A stretch of 61,025 nucleotides of DNA from assembly GCA_021825295.1 (NCBI GenBank), contig JAKAHV010000017.1, forward strand, positions 1 to 61,025. Direction: 5' to 3'. The translations under genes and the position numbers were made by a program. The stretch comes from Nitrospirota bacterium. Its GTDB lineage: Bacteria; Nitrospirota; Thermodesulfovibrionia; Thermodesulfovibrionales; JdFR-88. Below, piece by piece: positions 32,615-41,775 of the stretch (the stretch's first letter is position 1; every line of letters begins with the position of its first letter). A model generated the notes under the pieces. It worked only from the letters and a program-made list of their open reading frames with translations, was not told where the DNA came from and did not search any database.

Positions 32615-33609
32615 TTCAAAAAAGTCCCTCTCATGAAGCGCGCCGCCTCCTCCGGCGGGGTAGGGTTGACATAAAAACCCGTGCCCCACTCGAACCCGGC
32701 TATCTTCGTCAGTTTTGGCATTATCTCTATATGCCAGTGGTAGTAATCGCTTTGCTCCTCGGAAAATGGCGCTGTATGTATCACGTAATTATAAGGAGGG
32801 GACTCAAGCATCAGGTCGAACTGCCGGAGTATCCGCTGAATGATCTCGGCAAGCCGTTTAAAACTCTTCTGCTGGGGGGAGAAGGCCGCCTCATGGTTTT
32901 TGGGCATTATCCAGGTCTCAAAAGGGGCCCTGGGCGCAAACGGTGAGATGGCGACATAGCTTTCGTTCTCGTAAATAACCCTCTTGCCGTCCGAAAGCTC
33001 CTGGTCGATGATATCGCAGAATATGCACCGCTCCTTCAGGTCGTAATGCCCCCTGGCCCCTGTCAGTTCGTCCTTGACAGTCCGGGGCACGATTGGAAGC
33101 CCTATGATCTGGGAGTGGCTGTGCTCGAGACTGGCGCCCGCCGCCTCGCCCTCGTTTTTGAAGATAAGGACGTATTTTATACGCGGGTCGTTTTTCAGCT
33201 CGGTAAGCCTGAGAAAATACGCCCAGAGGGTGTCTTCGACCGATTTCTCGGGCATCGTGGACAGCGAGAGGAAATGGTCCGGGTTCTCCACCACCACCTC
33301 GTGCACGCCGAAACCCTCCATCCTGTCAAACATTCCTTCGCCGCTTTTTTTCGGCTTGCCCGTGGGTTCCAGGACGGGAAATTTGTTTGGCATCACCCGG
33401 AGTGTCCATCCGGGCCCGTTCGGCTCGGAACCCGCGGGCCTGAAGGCCAGTGTCTCCGCCGGCGTGGTATACTCGCCCCCGGGGCAAAAGGGGCAAAACC
33501 CACCCTTTTTCTTATGTATGACCGGACTGAAATCAGTCGGCCTCTTGCCCCTTTCAACCGAAATAATCACCCACCTTCCAAGTACAGGGTCTTTTCGTAA
33601 TTCCGGCAT
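32611..33609 (-). CDS. galT: Galactose-1-phosphate uridylyltransferase family protein (possibly ADP-glucose phosphorylase)
   Basis: 332 residues of the HIT superfamily. The N terminus MPELRKDPVLGRWVIISVER, the CPFCPGG zinc motif, the catalytic region ASLEHSHSQIIGLPIVP, a second CIFCDI and the final YHWHIEIMPKL are typical of GalT-like enzymes. Classical GalT has H-P-H at the nucleophile; here it is H-S-H, which I recall from ADP-glucose phosphorylases of this family, and the next gene is glgA. I therefore suggest a role in ADP-glucose metabolism rather than the Leloir pathway; this is inference. It heads the glgA-kinase-regulator-rlmD operon. Confidence 0.88.
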   Translation of the reverse strand: MPELRKDPVLGRWVIISVERGKRPTDFSPVIHKKKGGFCPFCPGGEYTTPAETLAFRPAGSEPNGPGWTLRVMPNKFPVLEPTGKPKKSGEGMFDRMEGFGVHEVVVENPDHFLSLSTMPEKSVEDTLWAYFLRLTELKNDPRIKYVLIFKNEGEAAGASLEHSHSQIIGLPIVPRTVKDELTGARGHYDLKERCIFCDIIDQELSDGKRVIYENESYVAISPFAPRAPFETWIMPKNHEAAFSPQQKSFKRLAEIIQRILRQFDLMLESPPYNYVIHTAPFSEEQSDYYHWHIEIMPKLTKIAGFEWGTGFYVNPTPPEEAARFMRGTFLK

Positions 33610-33675
33610 GGGGAATCCTCCCTTAAGCGGGTAAAATTAACGAAATGTCAGCTTTTGTTATTATACTAAAAAAAC

Positions 33676-34692
33676 ATGAAACCCACATTCCTGCACAGGG
33701 CCGTCAACGGCCCGTTCGAAGACCCGTGCGTCTATGTGAGGCTGCTGCGCGAGAAAAAGGCGCTCCTTCTGGACCTGGGAAACATCTCCAGGCTGCCGGC
33801 CGGCCTCATCTCCAAAGTGACCGCCGCATTTGTGACTCACGCCCATATCGACCACTTCATCGGCTTCGACCATCTGCTTAGAAACATGCTCGGCAATACC
33901 TTGCCCCTCAGGGTCTACGGGCCGTCGGACATAATAGAAAAGGTCGCAGGCAAGCTGAAAGGCTACTCGTGGAATTTAATAAGGCAATATCCCATCCGGA
34001 TCGATGCGTTCGGAATCTCGGAGGATGAGGTGAGGCACGCGATCTTTGCGGCGGAAAACGGCTTCGAGCCCGTCCAGGGCCCTGTCCTGCCGTTCACCGG
34101 CGTTGCGCTCAGAGAGAGTTATTTCAAGGTGGAGGCAATTGTCCTGAAGCACGATATAGATTCCATCGGCTGGAGCATAGAGGAGGACTTCCACATAAAC
34201 ATAGACAAGGCCGCCCTTTCGGACGAGGGCCTTCCAGTCGGCCCGTGGCTCACAGAGTTCAAGCAAAAGCTCCGCGCCGGCCTGCCGGACGGGACGGCAT
34301 TTGCCGTGCCCCTCCCGGGAGGCGAAAAACATTTCGCCCTGGGAGAATTAAAGACAAGGATAGCAAGGATCACCCGCGGCCAGAAAGTCACCTATATAAT
34401 GGATTCATCCCCGACAGATGAGAATATGGGGAAAATCGTGGAGTTCGCCTCCGGCTCGGACACGCTTTATCTGGAGGCGTACTTCCTGGATGAGGACATG
34501 GAGCGGGCAAGACAGAGGAACCACCTGACGGCCGGCATAGCCGGAGGCATAGCGCGCGAGGCCGGGGTCAAAAACCTCATAATCATGCACCACTCTCCAA
34601 AGTACCGCCTGATGCCCGAGGCCATAATCAGACAGGCGGAGACCGCCTTTGGCGGCCCGGTTTTTCAGGCCCAGGGCGGCGGTTTCCAGTAA
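33676..34692 (+). CDS. RNase Z-like metallo-beta-lactamase-fold protein
   Basis: 338 residues. The metal motif THAHIDHFIGFDHLLRN is present near residue 55, with YIMDSSPTDEN and a late IIMHHSPKYR supplying further ligands. Overall this resembles the ElaC/RNase Z group of tRNA 3' nucleases, but it lacks the neat spacing of bacterial RNase Z and may be another phosphodiesterase. Divergent from the galT-like gene across 66 bases. There is no good ribosome site before the ATG; TATACT at 33662-33667 would put the transcript start almost on the ATG. Confidence 0.78.
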   Translation: MKPTFLHRAVNGPFEDPCVYVRLLREKKALLLDLGNISRLPAGLISKVTAAFVTHAHIDHFIGFDHLLRNMLGNTLPLRVYGPSDIIEKVAGKLKGYSWNLIRQYPIRIDAFGISEDEVRHAIFAAENGFEPVQGPVLPFTGVALRESYFKVEAIVLKHDIDSIGWSIEEDFHINIDKAALSDEGLPVGPWLTEFKQKLRAGLPDGTAFAVPLPGGEKHFALGELKTRIARITRGQKVTYIMDSSPTDENMGKIVEFASGSDTLYLEAYFLDEDMERARQRNHLTAGIAGGIAREAGVKNLIIMHHSPKYRLMPEAIIRQAETAFGGPVFQAQGGGFQ

Positions 34693-34706
34693 AAAACATT
34701 TTTATC

Positions 34707-34734
34707 TTGCCACTTTCGTCCCCGATGATATAAT
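34707..34734 (+). promoter_or_regulatory. Sigma-70 promoter of the HMA-domain gene
   Basis: TTGCCA (34707-34712) and a perfect TATAAT (34729-34734) are 16 bases apart, 14 bases after the stop of the RNase Z-like gene. Transcription would start near 34741, just before the ribosome site of the gene at 34756. Confidence 0.65.
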
Positions 34735-34755
34735 CTTCTCTGAAAGGTCAGGAAG

Positions 34756-34980
34756 GTGGCTGAATTGCCTGAAAAGCTTGAAATAAAAGTGCCCCGGCAG
34801 ATGTGCACGAGTTGTTCGCTTGCCCTTGAAAGGTTTCTTGGCAAGATGGAGGGCGTGGGGTCCATAGACGCGGAAACCGACAGGATAGTAATAAATTACG
34901 ATGCCGGAAAAATAAGCAGGCAGGAGCTTTTGAAAATATCCAAAACGGCCCTTGAGAAACTTGGACACCCCTCAATCTGA
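34756..34980 (+). CDS. Heavy-metal-associated (HMA) domain protein, copper chaperone-like
   Basis: 74 residues, GTG start shortly after AAGGTCAGGAAG. The fold pattern is HMA: VPRQMCTSCSLALERFLGKM with the CXXC metal site, then VGSIDAETDRIVINYDAGKIS. The usual M-x-C-x-x-C is kept. It is the size of a CopZ-type carrier. It has its own promoter and stands 1.4 kb upstream of copA on the same strand, so delivery of Cu(I) to CopA is the likely job. The Met-rich protein gene follows. Confidence 0.75.
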   Translation: MAELPEKLEIKVPRQMCTSCSLALERFLGKMEGVGSIDAETDRIVINYDAGKISRQELLKISKTALEKLGHPSI

Positions 34981-35016
34981 CCGCTTCCTGAAACCGCATT
35001 GTCTCCAAGGGAAAAT

Positions 35017-35055
35017 TGAATCACCCTGCAGCAAGCTACAGGGAATCGCAAGTTA
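35017..35055 (-). repeat. Repeat A, single-hairpin copy, just upstream of a ribosome binding site
   Basis: Read on the minus strand: TAACTTGCGATTCCCTGTAG, CTTGCTGCAGGG, TGATTCA. It has both flanks seen in the composite copies at 4395-4556 and 6359-6521 but only one hairpin and no core. The ribosome site AAAAGGAGGG of the next gene starts directly after it. Confidence 0.8.
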
Positions 35056-35072
35056 AAAGGAGGGAATTTCAC

Positions 35073-35573
35073 ATGAAAAAGCTGTTTGCAGTTGCGGTTG
35101 TGCTGATTTCGATGCTGTTTGTGGCCGTGGCGTCCCAGGCCGCTGATAAGCCCCCAATGGCCGGCGGGGGCTGCTGCCCGGGTTGCAACTGCCCGATGAT
35201 GAAAGGCGGGGGCATGATGGGCATGGGCGGAATGATGGGCAAGGGCATGATGGGTCATCCAATGATGGAAGGAATGATGGAAAAGGGCCAGATGATGGGC
35301 GGTCTGCCCGCCATAGGAGTGAGCCCCATGTACTCCAGGGTGTTCAAGCACGCCATGATGCAAAGCATGATAAGAAACGCCCTTCAGGACCCCGAGGTAA
35401 AAGGCTTCCTGGACTCCACTGCGCCCCTCAGGAAAGAACTGGTCGAAAAGCGGTTCGAGTATTTCGAGGCGTTCAGAAACCCTGCCACTCCCGCTGCCAA
35501 GCTTCAGAAGATGATGTCCGAAATACATGACCTGGAAAACAGGATAAACGCTAAAGTGCCTGCTGGCTGGTAA
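35073..35573 (+). CDS. Exported Met/Gly/His-rich protein, probably copper-binding
   Basis: 166 residues from the ATG at 35073, behind AAAAGGAGGG. A signal peptide (LFAVAVVLISMLFVAVASQA) precedes CCPGCNCPMM and a stretch of about 45 residues very rich in Met and Gly (for example GGMMGKGMMGHPMMEGMMEK). The C-terminal half is helical and charged (LRKELVEKRFEYFEAFRNPA) and recalls CpxP/Spy/ZraP-like helical periplasmic proteins. Clustered Met, Cys and His outside the cytoplasm generally bind Cu(I). It lies between an HMA protein and copA, which supports copper storage or buffering. Confidence 0.78.
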   Translation: MKKLFAVAVVLISMLFVAVASQAADKPPMAGGGCCPGCNCPMMKGGGMMGMGGMMGKGMMGHPMMEGMMEKGQMMGGLPAIGVSPMYSRVFKHAMMQSMIRNALQDPEVKGFLDSTAPLRKELVEKRFEYFEAFRNPATPAAKLQKMMSEIHDLENRINAKVPAGW

Positions 35574-35611
35574 CCGGCCGCAAAGACGAAAACGAAAAAA
35601 CGAAAAACGGC

Positions 35612-35650
35612 AAAAAGGGGCGCCCGGGAAAAATCCCGGCCCCCTTTTTT
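35612..35650 (+). terminator. Rho-independent terminator after the Met-rich protein
   Basis: AAAAAGGGGCGCCCGGG, a loop of AAAAAT, then CCCGGCCCCC and six T. The stem is about 10 bp and G+C-rich and stands 39 bases after the stop at 35573. Confidence 0.85.
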
Positions 35651-35678
35651 ATTCCGAATATAAAAACTCCTATAGAAA

Positions 35679-35724
35679 AATGAACCTCCCCGCCGCAGAG
35701 ACGACGGGGTATTGGAAACTTAAT
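35679..35724 (+). repeat. Hairpin repeat B, copy 2, ending at a start codon
   Basis: Differs from 4656-4701 at about three of 46 bases; one change weakens the stem (CCCCGCCG against CGACGGGG). Its last bases TTAAT run into the ATG of the methyltransferase at 35723, so the repeat has replaced the usual leader of that gene. Confidence 0.75.
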
Positions 35725-36352
35725 GAAACTAAATCTCCTGGAAAGACTCATGACCAACAGCGGCATGCGGCATCTGGTGCAGGCCCGCATCGAGGGGCCG
35801 AGGCTGAGGTCCATGGCCTCAAAAGACCGCTACCCGGTCTGTCTTGAGCTCGGGGCCGGCGCCGGCCGTGGGGTTGGGATCATAATCGGCCTTTTCGGGG
35901 CTGAAAAGGTCGTTGCAACCGATGCCGACCCCGCCCAGTTGGAGCGTGCGAAAAAGAGGCTTGCGCCCCTATTGGGGGATAAAAAATATGGGGATAAATT
36001 CGGAGACAAAGTGGTCCTTAAGGTGGAAGACGCCCTCGATCTTGCCGGCGAGCCCGCCGGCGGGTACGATGCCGTCTTCGCCTTCGGCGTGATCCATCAT
36101 ACGGAGGACTGGCGGAAGGCCCTCCGTGAAATCAGCCGCGTGCTTAAACCCGGTGGTGAATACTTTTTTGACGAGCTTCTGAAGGGTTTTTTGGAGTCCC
36201 CCCCGATAAGGGCGACTACCGCTCATCCAGCGGGCGGGATGTTTACCGGCGATGAGTTCACGGCTTATCTCTCCTCAATCGGGCTAAAACCCGTGAAACA
36301 ATGGCGGTGGGACGGCGTCTGGCTGATGGGCTCCGCGATGAAGGAGAACTAA
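35723..36352 (+). CDS. Class I SAM-dependent methyltransferase
   Basis: 209 residues. Motif I CLELGAGAGRGVGI, acidic ATDADPAQLERA after the second strand, and post-motif FAFGVIHHTEDWRKALREISRVLKPGGEYFF are typical of UbiE/COQ5-like small-molecule methyltransferases. The substrate is not evident. The ATG overlaps the end of repeat B and there is no usual ribosome site, so translation may be weak. It stands between copper genes but nothing in it suggests copper. Confidence 0.85.
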   Translation: MKLNLLERLMTNSGMRHLVQARIEGPRLRSMASKDRYPVCLELGAGAGRGVGIIIGLFGAEKVVATDADPAQLERAKKRLAPLLGDKKYGDKFGDKVVLKVEDALDLAGEPAGGYDAVFAFGVIHHTEDWRKALREISRVLKPGGEYFFDELLKGFLESPPIRATTAHPAGGMFTGDEFTAYLSSIGLKPVKQWRWDGVWLMGSAMKEN

Positions 36353-36375
36353 AAAAAGGTTCTCCCTCCGTTTTT
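36343..36375 (+). terminator. Possible terminator overlapping the methyltransferase stop
   Basis: GGAGAAC (36343-36349) and GTTCTCC (36359-36365) pair perfectly across the stop codon, followed by CTCCG and TTTTT. The T-run is five bases away from the stem, so efficiency is doubtful. Confidence 0.35.
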
Positions 36376-36394
36376 GCGTTAATATAAGTATGTA

Positions 36395-38854
36395 ATGGAA
36401 TTCAAACGGGTCCGCATACCCATAGCCGGCATGAGCTGCGCGGCATGCGCGGCAAGGATTGAGGCCGCCCTGTCGAAAATTGCCGGCGTGAAGGAAGCCG
36501 GAATCAACTTCGCGGCCGGGCGGGCGGAGGCGCTTTATGATCCATCAGTCGTCAATCTTGACAGCCTCCTTGCCGTAATCAAGGACCTTGGCTACGGCGT
36601 CTCTACAGCCACACAGATAATCCCGGTAAAGGGGATGACCTGCGCGGCATGCGCGGCCCGCGTCGAGAACGCCCTGAAGGTGGTGGACGGGGTCGTATCG
36701 GCCCAGGTCAATCTGGCGACCGAAAGGGCCGCGGTTGAATATGTCCCCTCCCAGGCCGGCATAAGGGAGCTCAGAGAGGCCATCATCAAGGCTGGTTACG
36801 ACGTCCTCAGGGTCGAGGCCGGCGAGGATGCAGTCCTCAGGGAGGAACGCGAAAGACAGGCACGGTACAAAGCCCTGAAAAACAGGGTCCTGGCGGGCGC
36901 CCTGCTTTCCGTCCCGATCTTCCTCCTCATGTACTGGAACATGCTCGGCCTGGATGCCTTCCTCCGGATACCGGTGCGGACCGGCTTTATCATCCAGTTC
37001 ATACTTGCTACCCCCATCCAGTTCTGGATAGGCAGACAGTTCTACCGGGGCGCCATTTCCGCGGCCAGGCACCGCACCACGGACATGAACACGCTCATAG
37101 CCGTCGGCACATCCTCAGCCTATGTCTATAGCGTGATGGCGACGTTTTTTCCCACCCTGTTCATGGTAAAGGGTTATAACGGCTCCGTATATTTTGACAC
37201 CTCGGCCGCGATTATCGTCCTGATACTCCTGGGCAGGACCCTGGAGGCAAGGGCAAAAGGCCAGACGTCGGAGGCCGTAAAGAAACTTATTGGCCTGAAA
37301 CCAAAAATGGCGCGCATACTCAGGGACGGCAGCGAGGCGGACATCCCGGTGGAGGAGGTCGAAATCGGCGACACCGTGATAGTCAGGCCGGGCGAGAAGA
37401 TACCGGTCGACGGCATCGTGAGGGAAGGCAGTTCATCCATCGATGAATCGATGATAAGCGGCGAGTCCATGCCTGTCTGGAAGAATGCGGGCGATGAAGT
37501 CATCGGCGGCACGATGAACACGACCGGTTCATTCAGGTTCGAGGCGCTTAAGGTCGGCAGACAGACCATGCTTGCGCGCATCATAGAGCTTGTCGAGCAG
37601 GCGCAGGGGACTAAACCCCCCATCTCAAGACTGGCCGACAAGATAGCCTCTTACTTCGTGCCCTCTGTAATGGCCGCGGCCGCGGTCACATTCGTGATAT
37701 GGTACCTTGCCGGCCCCGCCCCGGCATTTACATACGCGGTCCTGAACTTCATAGCAGTGCTCATAATAGCCTGCCCGTGCTCGCTCGGGCTTGCAACGCC
37801 GACCTCCATAATGGTCGGCACCGGCAAGGGTGCTGAAAACGGGATACTCTTTCGAAGCGGCGACGCCCTGGAGACCGCGCACAGGCTGAATTGCGCCGTT
37901 TTCGACAAGACCGGCACGTTAACAAAGGGCAAACCCGTCCTGGCCGGAATCGAGACAAACGGCAAGTTCAATGCCGATCAGGTCCTTTACTTTGCCGCGG
38001 GCGCTGAGAGGGGCTCGGAACATCCTCTTGCCGGGGCCATCCTTGAGGCGGCAGCGTCAAAGAGGTTTAGTAAGGGACTGCCGGAGGCGCACGGGTTCGA
38101 GACCTTGCCCGGCCGGGGAATCAGGGCCGTGGTGGAAGGCAGAAGGGTCGTTTTCGGCAACCCGCAGATGATGACGGAAGAGAATATAAAGATGGGGGAA
38201 TTCTCCGGCAGCGTGGAACGGTTTTCCGGGGAAGGCAAAACACCAATGGTCCTGGCGGTGGACGGCGAGGCGGCCGGCGTGCTGGCCGTGGCGGATGTCC
38301 TGAAGGAAGATGCGCAAAAGGCCGTATCCGCCCTTAGGCAGATGGGGCTTCTCGTTGTGCTGCTGACCGGCGACAACGAGTTGACCGCAAGGGCAATCGC
38401 GAAACAGGCGGGCATCGGCCGCGTCTTCGCGCAGGTCCTGCCGGAAGACAAAAGCAACATAATAAAACAGCTCCAGAAGGAAGGCTACCGGGTGGCCATG
38501 GTGGGCGACGGCATAAACGACGCCCCGGCGCTCGCCCAGGCGGACATCGGCATTGCTCTGGGGACGGGCACGGACGTGGCGATCGAGGCTGCGGATGTGA
38601 CCCTCATCGGTGGGGACCTCAAGGGGGTGGTCTCCGCGATTGCCCTTTCAAAGGCCACCATCCGCAACATAAGGCAAAACCTCTTCTGGGCCTTCGCCTA
38701 TAACACCATACTCATCCCCGTCGCGGCGGGCGCGCTGTTTCCGTTTTTCGGCATCCTCTTAAACCCCATATTCGCCGCTGCGGCGATGGGAATGTCATCC
38801 GTGACCGTCGTATCAAACGCCCTCAGACTCAGGCATTTCACGCCGCCGGTCTAA
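36395..38854 (+). CDS. copA: Cu(I)-exporting P1B-type ATPase
   Basis: 819 residues. Two N-terminal HMA domains carry [14 protein letters not shown] and [14 protein letters not shown]. Membrane part includes the CPC motif ([13 protein letters not shown]); the phosphorylated Asp is in [16 protein letters not shown] gives the HP nucleotide-binding motif; [20 protein letters not shown] is present. The last helices have [24 protein letters not shown], whose M-x-x-S-S pattern is the mark of Cu(I)-specific pumps. It moves Cu(I) to the periplasm, fitting the Met-rich exported protein and HMA carrier upstream. No clear ribosome site precedes the ATG. Confidence 0.97.
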   Translation: MEFKRVRIPIAGMSCAACAARIEAALSKIAGVKEAGINFAAGRAEALYDPSVVNLDSLLAVIKDLGYGVSTATQIIPVKGMTCAACAARVENALKVVDGVVSAQVNLATERAAVEYVPSQAGIRELREAIIKAGYDVLRVEAGEDAVLREERERQARYKALKNRVLAGALLSVPIFLLMYWNMLGLDAFLRIPVRTGFIIQFILATPIQFWIGRQFYRGAISAARHRTTDMNTLIAVGTSSAYVYSVMATFFPTLFMVKGYNGSVYFDTSAAIIVLILLGRTLEARAKGQTSEAVKKLIGLKPKMARILRDGSEADIPVEEVEIGDTVIVRPGEKIPVDGIVREGSSSIDESMISGESMPVWKNAGDEVIGGTMNTTGSFRFEALKVGRQTMLARIIELVEQAQGTKPPISRLADKIASYFVPSVMAAAAVTFVIWYLAGPAPAFTYAVLNFIAVLIIACPCSLGLATPTSIMVGTGKGAENGILFRSGDALETAHRLNCAVFDKTGTLTKGKPVLAGIETNGKFNADQVLYFAAGAERGSEHPLAGAILEAAASKRFSKGLPEAHGFETLPGRGIRAVVEGRRVVFGNPQMMTEENIKMGEFSGSVERFSGEGKTPMVLAVDGEAAGVLAVADVLKEDAQKAVSALRQMGLLVVLLTGDNELTARAIAKQAGIGRVFAQVLPEDKSNIIKQLQKEGYRVAMVGDGINDAPALAQADIGIALGTGTDVAIEAADVTLIGGDLKGVVSAIALSKATIRNIRQNLFWAFAYNTILIPVAAGALFPFFGILLNPIFAAAAMGMSSVTVVSNALRLRHFTPPV

Positions 38855-38947
38855 TGGCCGGGGGCGATTTTCTTGAAATAAGGCAATTCAATGTGTGATA
38901 ATCTTGCCCTGCACATCTTTTTCTTCATATAAAGGAGGTTTCTAGAG

Positions 38948-40945
38948 GTGGCGAGGATTGACGACCTGTGCATCAACACTATAAAGATGCTTGCCGTGGA
39001 CGCTGTGGAGAAGGCAAAGTCCGGACATCCGGGCATGCCGCTGGGAGACGCCGCGATGGCCTATGTCCTGTGGAGCAGGGTACTTCGGCACAACCCTAAA
39101 AACCCTCTGTGGCCAAACCGCGACAGGTTCGTCCTTTCGGCCGGCCACGGCTCCATGCTCCTTTACAGCCTGCTTCACCTCACGGGTTATAATCTCACTC
39201 TCGAAGACATAAAAAATTTCCGCCAGTGGGGCAGCCATACGCCGGGACACCCCGAATACAGCCCTGCCCATGGCATAGAGACGACCACGGGGCCCCTTGG
39301 ACAGGGGTTCGCAACCGGCGTGGGAATGGCGCTTGCCCAGAGACGCCTGGCGGACCTCTTCAGCAAGCCCGGATTTCCCGTATTCGATTACAATATCTAC
39401 GGCATCCTGAGTGATGGCGACATGATGGAAGGCGTTCAGTCCGAGGCCGCATCGCTTGCCGGCCATCTCGGGCTGGGGAAGATAGTCTATCTCTATTCCG
39501 ACAACAGGATAACCATAGAGGGGACTACCGGACTGGCCTTCACCGAGGACGTGGGCAAGCGCTACGAGGCGTACGGCTGGCACGTCCAGCATGTGGACGG
39601 CTATAATCTGGCCGGGATCGAGAAGGCGTTAAAGGCCGCGAAAAAAGAGAAGACCCGCCCTTCCCTCATAATCGCCCGCACGCTCATAGCCCAGGGCTGC
39701 CCGACCCTCGAAAACACCTCCAAGGCCCACGGCGCACCCATCGGCAAGGAGGAAGAAAGACGTTTAAAGCAGTTCTGCTCCTGGCCAAACCGCAGCTTCT
39801 ACATTCCCAAAGAGGCCGCCGCCGCGATGGGAAAGGCCGTTAAAATAGGCAGGGCGCTGGAGGCCGAATGGCAGTCCATGACGGGCAGGTACAGAAAAAA
39901 ATTCCCGGAACTTGGGAAAATGCTGGAGGATTTCGGCGCGGGCCGGTTCGGGGACGGATGGGAAAAGGCGCTGCCCGTCTTCAAACCGGGGGATTCCATA
40001 GCCACCAGAAGCGCGTCGGGGAAAGTCCTGAACGCGATTGCCCCAAAGATCCCGCAGCTCCTCGGCGGCTCCGCGGACCTTGCGCCCTCCAATAACACAT
40101 ACCTTAAGGAGGCAGGGGATTTCACCCCGGAGCGCTCAGGCAGGAACATACATTTCGGTGTGAGAGAGCACGCAATGGGAGCGGCGCTAAACGGCATCGC
40201 CTTAAGCGGGGCGCTCATCCCCTACGGCGGGACGTTCCTCGTCTTCTCTGATTACCTGCGGCCCGCGCTCAGACTCTCGTCCCTCATGCAAACCCATGCG
40301 GTCTATGTATTCACGCACGATTCAATAGGCGTCGGGGAGGACGGTCCCACCCATCAGCCCGTCGAGCACCTGGCAAGCCAGCGGGCGATGCCGCGGCTTA
40401 CGGTCATCAGACCGGCGGACGCGAATGAGACCGCCCAGGCGTGGAAGTTCGCTCTCACGCACAATGGGCCCACAAGCCTTATCCTTTCAAGGCAGAACCT
40501 TCCGGTCCTGGACAGGAGAAAAAACGGTTACGGTCCCGCCTCCGGCATCCTGAAAGGCGGCTACATCCTCTCGGATTCCGTGGGGAAGCCGGACCTTATC
40601 CTCATCAGCTCCGGCTCCGAAGTACACCTCTGCCTTGAAGCGGCAAGGACACTCAGGGAAAAAAGGAAGCTCAATGTACGCGTCGTAAACCTGGCAAGCT
40701 GGAGTCTGTTCGACATGCAGCCGCAAGGCTACAAGGACAAGGTGCTGCCGCCCGGCTCCGAGATCAGGCTCGCGGTTGAGGCCGCCTCCCCCATGGGCTG
40801 GCACAAGTACACCGGGCTGAAGGGGGCCGTCATCGGACTGGACCATTTCGGCGCATCGGCGCCCGGCAAAACCGTCTTCGAAAAATTCGGATTAACCCCG
40901 GATAACATCGTAAGGACGGCCTTAAAACTCCTTAAGCGGCGCTAA
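38948..40945 (+). CDS. tkt: Transketolase
   Basis: 665 residues, GTG start behind AAAGGAGG; a thiamine-diphosphate enzyme of the pentose phosphate/Calvin pathways. Motifs: [54 protein letters not shown], the Mg/ThDP site [20 protein letters not shown] with [24 protein letters not shown], and the specificity region [20 protein letters not shown]. Length is standard. Its stop overlaps the stop of the convergent HAD gene by four bases (40942-40945). Confidence 0.97.
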   Translation: MARIDDLCINTIKMLAVDAVEKAKSGHPGMPLGDAAMAYVLWSRVLRHNPKNPLWPNRDRFVLSAGHGSMLLYSLLHLTGYNLTLEDIKNFRQWGSHTPGHPEYSPAHGIETTTGPLGQGFATGVGMALAQRRLADLFSKPGFPVFDYNIYGILSDGDMMEGVQSEAASLAGHLGLGKIVYLYSDNRITIEGTTGLAFTEDVGKRYEAYGWHVQHVDGYNLAGIEKALKAAKKEKTRPSLIIARTLIAQGCPTLENTSKAHGAPIGKEEERRLKQFCSWPNRSFYIPKEAAAAMGKAVKIGRALEAEWQSMTGRYRKKFPELGKMLEDFGAGRFGDGWEKALPVFKPGDSIATRSASGKVLNAIAPKIPQLLGGSADLAPSNNTYLKEAGDFTPERSGRNIHFGVREHAMGAALNGIALSGALIPYGGTFLVFSDYLRPALRLSSLMQTHAVYVFTHDSIGVGEDGPTHQPVEHLASQRAMPRLTVIRPADANETAQAWKFALTHNGPTSLILSRQNLPVLDRRKNGYGPASGILKGGYILSDSVGKPDLILISSGSEVHLCLEAARTLREKRKLNVRVVNLASWSLFDMQPQGYKDKVLPPGSEIRLAVEAASPMGWHKYTGLKGAVIGLDHFGASAPGKTVFEKFGLTPDNIVRTALKLLKRR

Positions 40946-41775
40946 ACAAGCTCAAGGCAATTCAGGAAAAGACCGGTGTCCCCCATGTCCTCCAGGACAT
41001 GGTCGGCTTCCGTGTTCAGAAGCTCTGCGGCGGTATAACCCCCGGTAGCCACTGCGACCGAATGCGCCCCGTGAATCTTCGCGCACTCCACGTCCCGCGG
41101 GGTGTCGCCTACGACAATGCAGTCCGAAGGCGTCAGTTTTTGTTTTTTGCCTGCGCGCCCGCTTTGCCAGTTTTGCCCGCTTTGCCAGTTTTGCCCGCTT
41201 TGCCAGTTTTGCCCGCTTTGCCAGTTTTGCCCGCTTTGCCAGTTTTGCCCGCTTTGCCAGTTTTGATTGAAGCGTTCAAGCGCTACCGGCAGAAGGCTGT
41301 TTCTGTCCGCGCTGTCGCTTCCAAAGGCGCCCAGGGGGAAATATCCGTTTAAACCAAAGGGCTCAAGCTTTATTCTCGCGCCCTCCTCTATGTTTCCGGT
41401 GAGAAGCCCAAGCGCCACCCCCTCCATGATGTCAAGCGCGTTTAATGCTTCCCTGACCCCCGGTTTAAGACGCCTCGCGGGGTTAAAAATGCCGATCTGG
41501 ACCTTCAGGTGCCGCACATAGGCATCCATGAAAACCGGGATCTTTCCATCCGCCTCGATGCCGTGCTTATTCATGGCCTCCATCACTATCTCAGTATCGG
41601 TCTTCCCTCCCATCCTTATGCCGTCAAAGGGGGAACCAGTCCCCCTGGAACCAGTCCCCCGCAAACCTGTTTCCCATGCCGGGAAAAGCTCGCGAAATGC
41701 GGCGTTAAGGGCCATGCTGCCGGCCCCTCCGGAATCAAGCAGCGTCCCGTCGATATCGAAAAGCACCAGTTTCAT
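40942..41775 (-). CDS. HAD-superfamily phosphatase with an internal QNWQSG repeat
   Basis: 277 residues. Motif [15 protein letters not shown], motif II GLLTGN and motif [33 protein letters not shown] make it a phosphoglycolate-phosphatase-like HAD hydrolase. Between motifs II and IV lies a run of six perfect QNWQSG units, and near residue 43 a smaller [10 protein letters not shown] duplication. Both are in frame and do not break motifs. Without them the enzyme would be about 230 residues, the normal size. Convergent with tkt; a role in repairing 2-phosphoglycolate is possible but not proven. Confidence 0.88.
   Translation of the reverse strand: MKLVLFDIDGTLLDSGGAGSMALNAAFRELFPAWETGLRGTGSRGTGSPFDGIRMGGKTDTEIVMEAMNKHGIEADGKIPVFMDAYVRHLKVQIGIFNPARRLKPGVREALNALDIMEGVALGLLTGNIEEGARIKLEPFGLNGYFPLGAFGSDSADRNSLLPVALERFNQNWQSGQNWQSGQNWQSGQNWQSGQNWQSGQNWQSGRAGKKQKLTPSDCIVVGDTPRDVECAKIHGAHSVAVATGGYTAAELLNTEADHVLEDMGDTGLFLNCLELV
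41161..41265. repeat. 18-bp minisatellite inside the HAD gene
   Basis: Five perfect copies of GCTTTGCCAGTTTTGCCC and a sixth of 15 bases, head to tail. On the coding (minus) strand each unit gives QNWQSG. Because 18 is a multiple of three, changes of copy number keep the frame. Confidence 0.95.

Noticed and set aside
41161-41265. CRISPR array suggested by regular repeats
   Set aside because: The units are contiguous with no spacers, lie in frame in a HAD gene and there are no cas genes.
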